Below are positions 17,476 through 26,996 of a stretch of DNA of 64,000 bases, piece by piece. The notes beneath the pieces were generated by a model that saw nothing but the letters and a program-made list of their open reading frames with translations, made no database searches and was not told where the DNA came from. Source of the stretch: Bacteroidota bacterium (GTDB lineage Bacteria > Bacteroidota > Bacteroidia > Chitinophagales > Chitinophagaceae). The translations under genes were made by a program, and so were the position numbers. Each line of letters starts with the position of its first letter. Position 1 is the first letter of the stretch. The DNA lies in contig JAIUNV010000003.1 in the NCBI GenBank assembly GCA_020161435.1, positions 452,567 through 516,566 of the forward strand, given 5' to 3'.

Positions 17476-20400
17476 TAGCTAAACAGGTATTCAATATCAT
17501 CTCTTGTGAGCTTCTTCACAAAACCTGCATCATCTGCAATGAGCTCTTTGGCCAGCATGCGTTTCTTTTCCTGCAGTTGAATAATCTTGTCTTCCACCGT
17601 GTCTTTACAAATCATGCGGTAGGCAAAAATGTTGCGGGTTTGGCCAATGCGGTGCGTACGGTCAATGGCTTGCTGCTCTACCGCAGGGTTCCACCACGGA
17701 TCTACAATGTACACATAATCGGCAGCAGTCAGGTTCAAACCCACTCCACCTGCTTTGAGTGAAATAAGGAATACCCGGCACTCCGGATTGTTCTGAAAAT
17801 TTTCAATGGCTTTTTGTCGGTCATTCACATTCGTACTTCCATCAAAATATTCATACTTCACACCTTGCTCATCCAGCTTTTGGCGTATTAAACTCAGCAT
17901 ACCCAAAAACTGAGAGAACACCAATGCCTTGTGATCGCTAATGTTTTCAGTGATTTCACGGGCCAGTTCTTCCAGCTTAATGCTGTGGTTGGGATAACGT
18001 TCGTCTTCGTTCAGAATAGCAGGGCTGTCACAAATCTGACGTAGTTTCATAAGGCCCTGCAAAATGGTGAGCTGGCTGCGTTCCATTCCCTGCTTGTCGA
18101 TTACGCCCAATACTTTATCTCTAAAGTCGTTTCTGTAGGCATCGTAAATATTGCGTTGTGCTTCGCCCATTTCGCAATACAACACGGTTTCTGTTTTCTC
18201 CGGCAAATCTTTGGCCACCTGCTCTTTGGTACGGCGCAGGATGAATGGAAAAATGAGTTTGCGTAAATGTTCTTTTTGCTCCTGCTCACCAAACTTATCA
18301 ATGGGTGTAGCAAATTCATTGCGAAAGAAATCGCTGCTGCCCAGCAAGCCGGGATTGAGGAAATTCATTTGCGCATAAATGTCGAACGTATTGTTTTGCA
18401 GCGGTGTACCACTCATGCAAATACGATGCTTGCTTTGTAGCAAACAAGCAGCACGGGCTACTTTGCTATTCGGATTTTTAATGGCCTGGCTTTCATCCAG
18501 AATCACAAAATCGAAAGCAATTTCTTTCATCAAAATCAAATCGCTACGCAAGGTGCCATAGGTGGTAATGATGATGTGGTGAGGTTCCAAATCTTTCAAC
18601 TCACGTGAACGCTGCCCGCCATGATGAATGAAATATTCCATCTTCGGCGTAAACTTCTTGATTTCATTTTCCCAGTTGTAGAGCAATGTGGTGGGGCAAA
18701 CAACCAGTGCTTTTAAACCACCGGTTTTGTTTTCATAATGCTCCAGCATCGTAAGGGCCTGAATGGTTTTACCCAAACCCATATCGTCAGCCAAAATGCC
18801 GCCACACTCTGCATCTTTCAAAAAATTGAGCCACTGAAAACCCGACACTTGGTAAGGTCGCAACACGGGTTGCAAATGCTTGGGGGGCGCCACTTTTTTG
18901 ATGCGTTTGAAATCCCGCAGCCGGTCAAATTTTTCTTCCAGTTCTACCAGCAACTCCATTTCATCGCGTTGCTCATACAACTCATCTATTACACCAAACT
19001 GATAGCGGCTGAGGCGCAACTGGCTGCCATGGCTTTCGCCCACTTTAAACAGCAGCGAATATTTCTTCAACCATTCTTCGGGTAAAATACCCAATGAACC
19101 ATCGCCCAGATGCACAAAACTTTGCTTGGCTGCCAGTGCTTTTTTAATATCCGATATGCGAACGTGCTGATCGCCAAACTGTACATCCACCTTGGCATCA
19201 AACCAATCCACCCCACTACTAATGCGTATTTGTGTAGTGGGTCTTGCAGCATTAAAACGGAAATTGCGGAGCGTATCAAACCCCTGCACCGGTACTTCCA
19301 TTTCCTGCATCGATTCCATGAACAGGAAGAACCAGTTGTTGCGCAGCACATCGGTGCCCTTCAGCACCAGTTGCCTGCTTCTTTCTGGTCGTATAAAATT
19401 GGTATGCAGGTTGCTCAGCTTTTGAAAAAACTGATGCTCTTTTTCCAGCATGCGATGAATGACCATAATGCGGCCATTGTGCAAGGAAGTAAGTGTAGCT
19501 TGTTCATTTTGCGGCGCTACCACACTTCCATATCTGAACTGAGGTACAAAGGCCAGAAACTCACCTTTCTCTTGCAACTGTACGCTAATACCGGGCTCTT
19601 GGTCCCGCAGCTGTGCCGTAATCGATTTATCGAAAATGACTTCGTATTCGCCGGTAATGGGCAGCAACTTTTGTTCAGCAAATTGTGGCCAGTCTTCTTT
19701 GCTGATGAGCTGTGGCTGTGCAAAGTGCATGGCCACTTGTATGTCTTCTGCTTTTTGCCAACAATACAAAGTGCCTTGCCGCAGCATAATGAGCATAGAT
19801 GCCCATTCGTTATCTTCCAAAGGCCACTGTTCGCCACTGGCTTTGGCTATGCAGGTTACTTCAAATGATTCGCCTTCAGCCGTTACTGTAATTACTGGCC
19901 GTATCAGGTCTTCACTCATGTGAGCCGGTTGCAATTGACCGGTTACAAATTTTTTTCCTTCGCCCAATACAAAGCAGGGATTTGCCTGATTGTCGGCCCA
20001 AATGCGGGCCAGTTTGGGATGCAAATATTCATGAATGAGTACCCGGGTTTCATCGGGCAAATCATCGCCGTTGGTTTGTACAATGTTGTCCCAAATACCG
20101 CTAAATGGTGAGTTGCGGTTGAGGTATTTATTTACTTCACTGTCACTGAGTTTGCGCAGTTGTTGCAGCAGTTGTTTGTCTTCCTCGCCAAACACTTCTG
20201 TATCTACAAATTTGCCGAGGTCGATGCGTTCTACTTTGCCGGCAAAATTGCCTTCATCATTCAAAGTACCCTGCACCGCATCCACTACAAAAAACGGATA
20301 GTTCTGGCCTTCGGGGCGAAACACCAATCCAAGAGATTTCAAATCTCGCTGCACGGCGGGCAAGGCTGCAGGTGTTTCGCTAGCCTTAGCTATGGCAGGC

Positions 20401-21227
20401 TCTGCCACTGGCTTGGGCACTGCTGTATTGGGCATATTCACCCGTTTGATGGAGGCATCCAACACCCGCAAAAAAGGCTTGCCGTCTTTGTAAGTAAATT
20501 CAAACTTGCCGGTCAAATCATCATCCAACGTATAGCCATACAAGCCGAGCAGTTTTTCTTTATCCCGGTCGTAGTTGCGAATGCTGTCGAAGTAATGGGC
20601 GCCATATGCATTGAGCAGCTGCAAAAACAATGCAGTTTTATGCTTGCATAAAATGTGGTCTTCATCGTTGCAAGTACAACTGGTGTCAAAGTAGCGTTCA
20701 TCGTTTTTTCGAATCACCAGTTTGTATGCTTGTCCTTCCAACACCAGTTCTGCTTCTACTTTTTCGTTGGCAGCACTGGTAATAGTAGCCGAGTGGGTAC
20801 GCAAAATTTCTTCGGCTGCATCATAGTTATCATTGCCGGTAAACATGCGAATCATTTTAAGATCGATGTGCCGGATTTTGATAAGAGTGTGGGCTTGCTT
20901 ATACCGCATAATTTGCCCGCCCAGCAAGCCCTGTTCACTCATTTCTTGCAGTTGAATGAGAGCAGCAGCCTTGTGCCTGCACACTTCGGTAAGGTTGTAA
21001 GGGCAGGTACAGCGCAGCGTCATGGTACGTGGCTGGTTGTAGTGGTCTATTTTCACCTTGTACCAGGTGTTGTACATATCATCTTTTATGCGAAAAGAAA
21101 CCGACTCCAAAATGGGGTTGTGTTCCAGCAAATCCATTTGCCCGAGGGCATGAATGCGTTTGCCTCGCTTAATCACTTCCTCGCTGGCGTTGTTGTAAAT
21201 ATGCTTTATAAAAAAAGGGAGCGACAT
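17475..21227 (-). CDS. SNF2-family helicase/ATPase with two SWIM zinc fingers
   Basis: A 1250-residue DNA-dependent ATPase of the Swi2/Snf2 group. Two SWIM-type fingers (CxCxnCxH) lie in the N-terminal part: CTCPYNLTEVCRH near residues 72-85 and CTCNDEDHILCKH near 183-197. A long linker follows. The helicase core begins near 795: motif I DDMGLGKT (about 811-818), motif II DESQ near 909, MSGTPLQNN, and motif VI THRIGQT. SWIM plus SNF2 is a common bacterial arrangement thought to remodel nucleoprotein. The start at 21227 is preferred over 21257, whose extra residues are unconserved in type. Confidence 0.92.
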   Translation of the reverse strand: MSLPFFIKHIYNNASEEVIKRGKRIHALGQMDLLEHNPILESVSFRIKDDMYNTWYKVKIDHYNQPRTMTLRCTCPYNLTEVCRHKAAALIQLQEMSEQGLLGGQIMRYKQAHTLIKIRHIDLKMIRMFTGNDNYDAAEEILRTHSATITSAANEKVEAELVLEGQAYKLVIRKNDERYFDTSCTCNDEDHILCKHKTALFLQLLNAYGAHYFDSIRNYDRDKEKLLGLYGYTLDDDLTGKFEFTYKDGKPFLRVLDASIKRVNMPNTAVPKPVAEPAIAKASETPAALPAVQRDLKSLGLVFRPEGQNYPFFVVDAVQGTLNDEGNFAGKVERIDLGKFVDTEVFGEEDKQLLQQLRKLSDSEVNKYLNRNSPFSGIWDNIVQTNGDDLPDETRVLIHEYLHPKLARIWADNQANPCFVLGEGKKFVTGQLQPAHMSEDLIRPVITVTAEGESFEVTCIAKASGEQWPLEDNEWASMLIMLRQGTLYCWQKAEDIQVAMHFAQPQLISKEDWPQFAEQKLLPITGEYEVIFDKSITAQLRDQEPGISVQLQEKGEFLAFVPQFRYGSVVAPQNEQATLTSLHNGRIMVIHRMLEKEHQFFQKLSNLHTNFIRPERSRQLVLKGTDVLRNNWFFLFMESMQEMEVPVQGFDTLRNFRFNAARPTTQIRISSGVDWFDAKVDVQFGDQHVRISDIKKALAAKQSFVHLGDGSLGILPEEWLKKYSLLFKVGESHGSQLRLSRYQFGVIDELYEQRDEMELLVELEEKFDRLRDFKRIKKVAPPKHLQPVLRPYQVSGFQWLNFLKDAECGGILADDMGLGKTIQALTMLEHYENKTGGLKALVVCPTTLLYNWENEIKKFTPKMEYFIHHGGQRSRELKDLEPHHIIITTYGTLRSDLILMKEIAFDFVILDESQAIKNPNSKVARAACLLQSKHRICMSGTPLQNNTFDIYAQMNFLNPGLLGSSDFFRNEFATPIDKFGEQEQKEHLRKLIFPFILRRTKEQVAKDLPEKTETVLYCEMGEAQRNIYDAYRNDFRDKVLGVIDKQGMERSQLTILQGLMKLRQICDSPAILNEDERYPNHSIKLEELAREITENISDHKALVFSQFLGMLSLIRQKLDEQGVKYEYFDGSTNVNDRQKAIENFQNNPECRVFLISLKAGGVGLNLTAADYVYIVDPWWNPAVEQQAIDRTHRIGQTRNIFAYRMICKDTVEDKIIQLQEKKRMLAKELIADDAGFVKKLTRDDIEYLFS

Positions 21228-21397
21228 ATCTGGTGGCCGGGCATGTACACCCGGCAATATCTATTTGGTTTGCTATTGTTACCTACAATTTTGAAGAGTG
21301 CCGGGTTAGCACTGCTTCGAAAAGGGCAATTGGCAAAAGTAACGGAAAAAGTGAGGCATAAACAAATGCTGTTGAATGCCCGCCATACGGGCAATAA

Positions 21398-21429
21398 AAT
21401 ACCCCGAAAGCCATAAGCTCCGGGGTATT
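21398..21429 (-). terminator. Terminator of the HlyD-TolC operon
   Basis: AATACCCCG / CGGGGTATT arms with a 14-base loop, 35 bases downstream of the adaptor gene on the minus strand, followed by a T-containing stretch. Confidence 0.65.
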
Positions 21430-21463
21430 CAACAATTTCGTGTAGTTACAATACTTTTTTGAG

Positions 21464-22843
21464 TTAATCTTTTACCTCAAACAGTTTTGCTTTATCTACC
21501 ACAATTACTTTCATACCATCGTTGAGGGTGCGGAAAATAACGTTGTAAGGTTCGCTTACCACTTGTTGGCCCTTGGTAAGGCCGCTGGTAATTTCAATAA
21601 AACGGGTATCCTGAATACCGGTTTTTACAATCACTTTTTTTACTGTACTGGTAGCTTTATCGTACACAAACACTACCACATCTTTTTCTTCATCTTCGCT
21701 GCTGGCAGGTGCTGCATCATCCATACCCGCTCCCTTGGGCTGATCTCCTTCTTTCTTTTCGGCGGCTTTTTTATCGCCTTTATCACGGGTAGCTACTGCA
21801 TTAATGGGCACACCCAGTACATTGGCTCTGATTTTGGTTTGAATATCTGCACTGGCTGTCATACCAGGGCGGAAAGGAAAGTTGCGAGGCTTAGTAGGGT
21901 CAATCAAATCGGCATAGCTTTCGGGTAACAGGCGGATGTACACTTTATAGTTTGTTACCTCATTACTGCTGGCTGCACCTGCAGTAACGGCTCCTGTATT
22001 GCTGCTGGCTATCTGGTACACAACGCCTTTGAATTTACGACCCAAATAAGCATCCACACTAATCAATGCACTATCGCCAATGTGTACTTTTGGTACATCG
22101 TTTTCTGTTACATCTACCCGTATTTCCAAACGGCTCATGTCGGCAATGCGCATCATTTCAGTGCCGGCCATTTGTGCGGTACCTACCACACGTTCGCCCT
22201 TCTTTACGTTCAGCAGGCTTACCACACCATCCATAGGCGATACAATAGTGGTACGGCTTACATCTTTACTGGCCCGCTGCAGGTTGGCCTGTGAGCTGGC
22301 TACTTGTGCTTTGGCAGCATCAATAGAACGCAAAGCGGCGTTGTAGCTTGCTTTTGCATTGTTGTAGGCATTTTCTGCTACTTCAAATTCCTGGCGGCTG
22401 ATGACTTTGCCATCCAGCAATTTTTTCTGGCGGTTGTATTGCGCTAAAGTTTGTTCCATAGCACTTTTCAAACCCTGTAATTGTGCCTCTGTATTGGCTA
22501 CCTGAAACTGGTTTTGATTGACAACGGCCGCAGCTTGCTGCTGTTGAATATTGTAAATATCAGCATATACCCGGGCCAGCACCTGACCACGCCGAACGCT
22601 ATCGCCTTCGGCTACAGTGAGCTCGGTAATTTCGCCACTCACGTCGGAGCTCATTTTTACTTCTATTTCCGGATAAATTTTTCCGCTGGCATTCACGGTT
22701 TCAATAATGGTGCGGCTATCGGCCAGTTCTACTGCTACTTTCACGCCATCTTCGCCACCAATAGTACCCGTTTTTTTGAGTACCACCAGTGTAACCAGGG
22801 CTACTACTAAAATGCTGACAATCCAAATTGTTTTCTTCTTCAT
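21464..22843 (-). CDS. Periplasmic efflux adaptor (HlyD/RND MFP family)
   Basis: A 459-residue adaptor with one N-terminal membrane helix (IWIVSILVVALVTLVVL). A lipoyl half (EITELTVAEGDSVRRGQVLARV) comes next, then a long coiled-coil hairpin (about residues 90-200), the second lipoyl half (SPMDGVVSLLNVKKGERVVG) and beta-barrel domains. Between residues 365 and 400 is a charged insert (DKKAAEKKEGDQPKGAGMDD) that is poorly conserved in such proteins. It joins an inner-membrane transporter to TolC. It lies 39 bases after the TolC-family gene. No inner-membrane partner is in either direction, so it must be encoded elsewhere. Confidence 0.88.
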   Translation of the reverse strand: MKKKTIWIVSILVVALVTLVVLKKTGTIGGEDGVKVAVELADSRTIIETVNASGKIYPEIEVKMSSDVSGEITELTVAEGDSVRRGQVLARVYADIYNIQQQQAAAVVNQNQFQVANTEAQLQGLKSAMEQTLAQYNRQKKLLDGKVISRQEFEVAENAYNNAKASYNAALRSIDAAKAQVASSQANLQRASKDVSRTTIVSPMDGVVSLLNVKKGERVVGTAQMAGTEMMRIADMSRLEIRVDVTENDVPKVHIGDSALISVDAYLGRKFKGVVYQIASSNTGAVTAGAASSNEVTNYKVYIRLLPESYADLIDPTKPRNFPFRPGMTASADIQTKIRANVLGVPINAVATRDKGDKKAAEKKEGDQPKGAGMDDAAPASSEDEEKDVVVFVYDKATSTVKKVIVKTGIQDTRFIEITSGLTKGQQVVSEPYNVIFRTLNDGMKVIVVDKAKLFEVKD

Positions 22844-22882
22844 AATAATTACTTATGCGGTGTTGCAATGGTATAGACTGGC

Positions 22883-24316
22883 TTACAGACTGATGCCTGA
22901 GCCGCGATAGAATTCTAAGATTTTGGTACGAAATACATATTCAAAACGGGAAGTGAGCTGATCAATGAGTGCCCGCTGTACGTTGTTTTGCAATGTAATT
23001 AATTCAAACACAGGCAACAGGCCTACTTCGAAGCGCTGCTGGCCGAGGCTGTAGCTGTAGGCAGCAGTTTCATACGCTTTTTTGCGGCTGTTGTAAGTGG
23101 CCAATGCATTGATAGCATTTTGATACGCCGTGTAAATATCCTGCTTCAGGGTAAGGCTATCTGCGGTCATTTGCAGCTGAATATTTTCCTGATTAATGAT
23201 GGCCCGCTTGTAGTTGGTACGTGCCTGATGGCCATTAAAAATTGGCACCTGCAAACTCAACCCCACCGACTGGCGAAAGTTGTAATCCAGCTGGCGGAAA
23301 TAATTAGCATCTACAAATCGGCTTGGCACAGAAACCGGCGTATTTACAAAATAAGACTGGCCCTGTACCGATACAAAAGATTGAGTAGGCACAACTGCGC
23401 TTACGTTGGTACCCTTAGGCAAGCGTGACAACGCACTGGAATAAGCACTTTGAATGTTGCCAAATGCACTAATGGTGGGATACATGCTGGCTTTGGCTAC
23501 AGCAGCATTTTTTTCTGCAGCTTGCAAACGCAGTTTGTTGGCTACTTGCAATGGACGCAATTGCACAGCAGCAGCATATACAATTTCCGGCTGCAGGTCT
23601 GCAATAGCAGCTACAGGTATTTGATCGATAGGCGGGGTAGTGATTTCGAAGGGGGTACCTGCATCCAGCATCAAAAGGGCTTTCAGTTGCAACAAATTGA
23701 GGCGGTAAGTACTTTCTGCAGTAACAATGGTTGCACTATCCCGGGCCAGTTGGGCTTCGAGTTCGGCTGCATTCAGCTCCGGAACAGAACCTGCATCTAC
23801 CCGCTTACGGGTAATAACGAGCTGCTCCATGGTTTGTGCAGCCTGTACCTGAGCCGTACGTTTTTGCTCACTGCTCAGCAGCGCCTGTAAGTACGCCGCT
23901 GCTACGTTCAGCGCAATATCGTCCTGCACTTTTTTGGTTTGCACTTTGCTGGCTTCCATCGTCAGGCGGTTGGCCTCAATGGTATTTTTCTGGCTAAACC
24001 AGTTGAACAACGACACACCCGTTTGGATGTTCATGTTGCTGAATGTGATGTTGTTTTGGGTAAACTGGTTGGTGGTGGGGTCAATGCTTCGGCCAAACTG
24101 CTCACCCAGCGATGTGCTGAAGTTGAGGGTGGGCCAGCGACCGTCGCGGCTTTGCTGGTACACCAGCTCATTAAGCCGGGCCTGCACATCCGTTTGTTTT
24201 ACTGAAATATTGTTGGCAATGGCATACTCCACGCAGCGGCGCAGGTCCCATTTATCTTGGGCAGCAGCTGTTTGCATAACCATGATTCCCAAAAGCAGGT
24301 ATCCAAATTTCTTCAT
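22883..24316 (-). CDS. TolC-family outer-membrane efflux channel
   Basis: A 477-residue protein with a signal peptide (MKKFGYLLLGIMVMQTAAAQ) and two helical repeats of the outer-membrane factor family: WDLRRCVEYAIANN near the N-terminus and long Ala/Gln-rich coiled coils (LNVAAAYLQALLSSEQKRTAQ; IYTAYQNAINALATYNSRKKAY). It would trimerise into an outer-membrane channel with a periplasmic tunnel. It is cotranscribed with the adaptor. It could in principle also serve the peptide exporter at 47-50 kb, which has no channel of its own, but that is speculation. ATG 24316 was chosen because the frame upstream has no signal sequence. Confidence 0.9.
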   Translation of the reverse strand: MKKFGYLLLGIMVMQTAAAQDKWDLRRCVEYAIANNISVKQTDVQARLNELVYQQSRDGRWPTLNFSTSLGEQFGRSIDPTTNQFTQNNITFSNMNIQTGVSLFNWFSQKNTIEANRLTMEASKVQTKKVQDDIALNVAAAYLQALLSSEQKRTAQVQAAQTMEQLVITRKRVDAGSVPELNAAELEAQLARDSATIVTAESTYRLNLLQLKALLMLDAGTPFEITTPPIDQIPVAAIADLQPEIVYAAAVQLRPLQVANKLRLQAAEKNAAVAKASMYPTISAFGNIQSAYSSALSRLPKGTNVSAVVPTQSFVSVQGQSYFVNTPVSVPSRFVDANYFRQLDYNFRQSVGLSLQVPIFNGHQARTNYKRAIINQENIQLQMTADSLTLKQDIYTAYQNAINALATYNSRKKAYETAAYSYSLGQQRFEVGLLPVFELITLQNNVQRALIDQLTSRFEYVFRTKILEFYRGSGISL

Positions 24317-24453
24317 ACCGCAAATGTAGCCCCGCCATGGGCTCAGCCCACGGTTTTTGGATAAGTGGCGGGTGAACCCGTTCAACGCATGATAAAACGG
24401 ATGGGAATAAATAGCCAACCGCGGCCGTAAAACCCGCCCCTTAAAAATGTCTG

Positions 24454-25629
24454 CTACAAACCGGCATGCTGTGCTGCCTGAGTTAAATCTTGTTGTAACA
24501 CCTCCGCATCTTCCAGCCCAAAGTACACCCGCACCTGCCGGTGTGTGGCATTGCTGGCATCAAAATCCGCTGCAGGCATGCCTGCACATTTTGGAATGAT
24601 GAGGCTCTCGTGACCGCCCCAACTTACTGCCATGCGAAAGCGTTTTAAGGCGTTGCAAAAGGTTTCCATTTGCTGTACCGTTTTTACTTCGAGAGCAAAC
24701 GTGAGCAATCCTCCGGCATCTTTCATTTGGCTTTTGGCCAATGCATATTGCGGATGCTGCGCATCAAGCGGATAAATAATATTGGACACCCAGGGCTGTT
24801 GTTTCAACCAGACAATCATGGTATGTGTGGTGCGGGTAACACGTTCTAAACGGATGGGCAACGTACGCAAACCACGGAGCAACAACCATGCATGAAAAGG
24901 AGTGGCTCCGGCGCCTGTTGTCATGTATTCGCTGTAAAAAATTTTCGACATGTGGGCTTTGCTACCGCTTACCACACCGGCTACCACATCGCTGTGGCCA
25001 CCAATGAATTTAGTGGCACTCTGCAGCACCAAATCAATGCCGTGTTTGATGGGCTGCTGATACAATGGCGTACAGTAACTATTGTCAATAACGGTCACAA
25101 TGTTGTGCTGTTTGGCCTGCGCCGCCACGGCCGACAAATCTTGCAATTCGTAAGTCCAGCTGTTGGGGCTTTCGAGATAGTACAACACCGTATTAGATTG
25201 CGTAGCTGCCTTCCAGTGTTCAATGGCGGTGCCATCTATGTATGTAGTGGTTACTCCAAAGCGGGGCAGTATTACTTCAAACAACCGCTGTGCCCATGTG
25301 TAAGGAGCTTTCACACTTACAATATGATCGCCACTTTTTACGTATGGCAATACCGAACAAAAGATAGCCGATGCGCCACTGTTAAATACCAGTGCATCTT
25401 CTGCGCCATCCAAAGCCGCCAGTTTTTGCTTCAGAATTTCTACTGTAGGGTTATTGCCACGGCTGTACAAAAACGCATCATACTCCGCTGCAAAAGCCTG
25501 CCGCAAATCATCAACAGTATCAAATAAAAAGTTGCTGGTTTGCACTATCGGTGGCGATACCGCATTGAAGTATTCTTCATGTTGTTCGCCCAGTTGATTG
25601 AGGATATACGACAGGTCTAAGTCAGACAT
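24454..25629 (-). CDS. PLP-dependent trans-sulfuration enzyme (Cys/Met metabolism family)
   Basis: A 391-residue cytoplasmic fold-type I PLP enzyme. The PLP-binding Lys is in LQSATKFIGGHSDVVAG (about residue 207), and the family's YSRGNNPTVEILKQKLAALDG and SGASAIFCSVL segments are present. Members are cystathionine beta-lyase, gamma-synthase, gamma-lyase or methionine gamma-lyase; sequence alone does not decide which. The ATG at 25629 gives an eight-base overlap (ATGTCTGA) with the end of the upstream permease gene. The close coupling suggests that the permease brings in the amino-acid substrate. Confidence 0.9.
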   Translation of the reverse strand: MSDLDLSYILNQLGEQHEEYFNAVSPPIVQTSNFLFDTVDDLRQAFAAEYDAFLYSRGNNPTVEILKQKLAALDGAEDALVFNSGASAIFCSVLPYVKSGDHIVSVKAPYTWAQRLFEVILPRFGVTTTYIDGTAIEHWKAATQSNTVLYYLESPNSWTYELQDLSAVAAQAKQHNIVTVIDNSYCTPLYQQPIKHGIDLVLQSATKFIGGHSDVVAGVVSGSKAHMSKIFYSEYMTTGAGATPFHAWLLLRGLRTLPIRLERVTRTTHTMIVWLKQQPWVSNIIYPLDAQHPQYALAKSQMKDAGGLLTFALEVKTVQQMETFCNALKRFRMAVSWGGHESLIIPKCAGMPAADFDASNATHRQVRVYFGLEDAEVLQQDLTQAAQHAGL

Positions 25630-26956
25630 CTGATTTGCTTTTTTGAATAAACACAAAATACACCGCTACAAACAGCAGCAGCAGGCCCACACCTGTGAGG
25701 GCAGCCTTCCAGTTGTCGAGCACTACAGCAGTGGCTACTACTCCGTAGGCGAGCATAAATACAATAGCGATAGCCGGAATGATTTTGCTGATAAAGCCGG
25801 GTTGCACCAGTTCATCATTTACTTTCCGATACCGCAAAATGAGCAGCGCCAATGCACAGGTGATAAAGCCCATGCTATCCAAGAAAATGGAGAAGCCCAA
25901 AATATTATCAACGCCTTTACCGAAAAAAGTAACAGCAACAGTAATCACGGAAAAAGTAATCAAGCCCGGCACCAACGCTTGTGTTTTGGGATGCTGATAA
26001 CTGAATATTTTCGGCAACACACCATCCTTACTCATGGCGTACATTACCCGTGGATTACTCATCAGCAAAATATTGACGTAAGCCAACACGCTGATGAACA
26101 TAGCAAAGTCGAACACCTTGCCGCCTACTTTTCCAAACAAAGCCTGAAACAACAACGATCCAATTGATGTGGCATTTTTCATGTTGTCGTAGCCAATCAC
26201 CTGCACATATGCATAATTCACAGTGAGGTACAGTAAAATGATGATGATGATGCCAATGAAAATGCCTTTTTGTAACGTGCCCTGCTTGCTCACTTCACCA
26301 CCAAAATTGATGGTTTGCTGATAGCCACCGTAAGTAAAAGAAACCGCCACCATACTAATCACCAACAGCAACAAACCATTGTCGCCGGTGTAGGTGCGAA
26401 TGGGATCGGTGCTGTAATCGGTGGGAGTTACATGCTGGCCGGTAAACATGGCAGCAATCAACAACAAGATGAGTCCCACTTTTACAATCATCAGGATATT
26501 TTGGGTGCGGCTGCTCGTTTTCAAGCCCATCAAATTCACCAGAAAAAATATGCCCACTGCTACAATGGACAAGGTCACATTGAAAGCGAAACCCATTTGC
26601 TTATCAAACAACATGTGACTGCAGTACTCAGCCCCAATCAATGTAACCACCGCCAGCGAAGCAGCATTACTAATGAGGATGAGTGTATTGACAGTAAAGC
26701 CAACCGCAGGATGATATGCATAAGAAAACACTTTGTAGTAAGCGCCGACTACGGGTAACCTGGCGCCAATTTCTGCAAACACGAAGGCCCCCAGCATGGC
26801 CATCAATCCACCAATCAGCCAGGCACTGTAAAAAATAGTTTCGGTGCCACTTTTGGCGGCAATACCGGCAGGCGTTTTAAAAATGCCCATGCCTATCACC
26901 AGGCTAACCACAATGATGGTGAGGTCAAACAAACCCAGCTTATTCGAATTGTTCAT
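25622..26956 (-). CDS. APC-family amino acid permease
   Basis: A 444-residue inner-membrane transporter with about twelve hydrophobic helices. The first carries the LeuT-fold signature VIGMGIFKTPAGIAAKSG, the unwound substrate-binding segment. The sixth contains VAVSFTYGGYQQTINFGGEV. It resembles amino-acid/polyamine/organocation carriers, probably for neutral or aromatic amino acids. It overlaps the PLP enzyme gene. Only 40 bases separate its start from the divergent TonB receptor start, so the two promoters must overlap. Confidence 0.9.
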   Translation of the reverse strand: MNNSNKLGLFDLTIIVVSLVIGMGIFKTPAGIAAKSGTETIFYSAWLIGGLMAMLGAFVFAEIGARLPVVGAYYKVFSYAYHPAVGFTVNTLILISNAASLAVVTLIGAEYCSHMLFDKQMGFAFNVTLSIVAVGIFFLVNLMGLKTSSRTQNILMIVKVGLILLLIAAMFTGQHVTPTDYSTDPIRTYTGDNGLLLLVISMVAVSFTYGGYQQTINFGGEVSKQGTLQKGIFIGIIIIILLYLTVNYAYVQVIGYDNMKNATSIGSLLFQALFGKVGGKVFDFAMFISVLAYVNILLMSNPRVMYAMSKDGVLPKIFSYQHPKTQALVPGLITFSVITVAVTFFGKGVDNILGFSIFLDSMGFITCALALLILRYRKVNDELVQPGFISKIIPAIAIVFMLAYGVVATAVVLDNWKAALTGVGLLLLFVAVYFVFIQKSKSDV

Positions 26957-26996
26957 GTACCTGTATTTTTACAACTTTCTAACTACCCGTTTTCTT

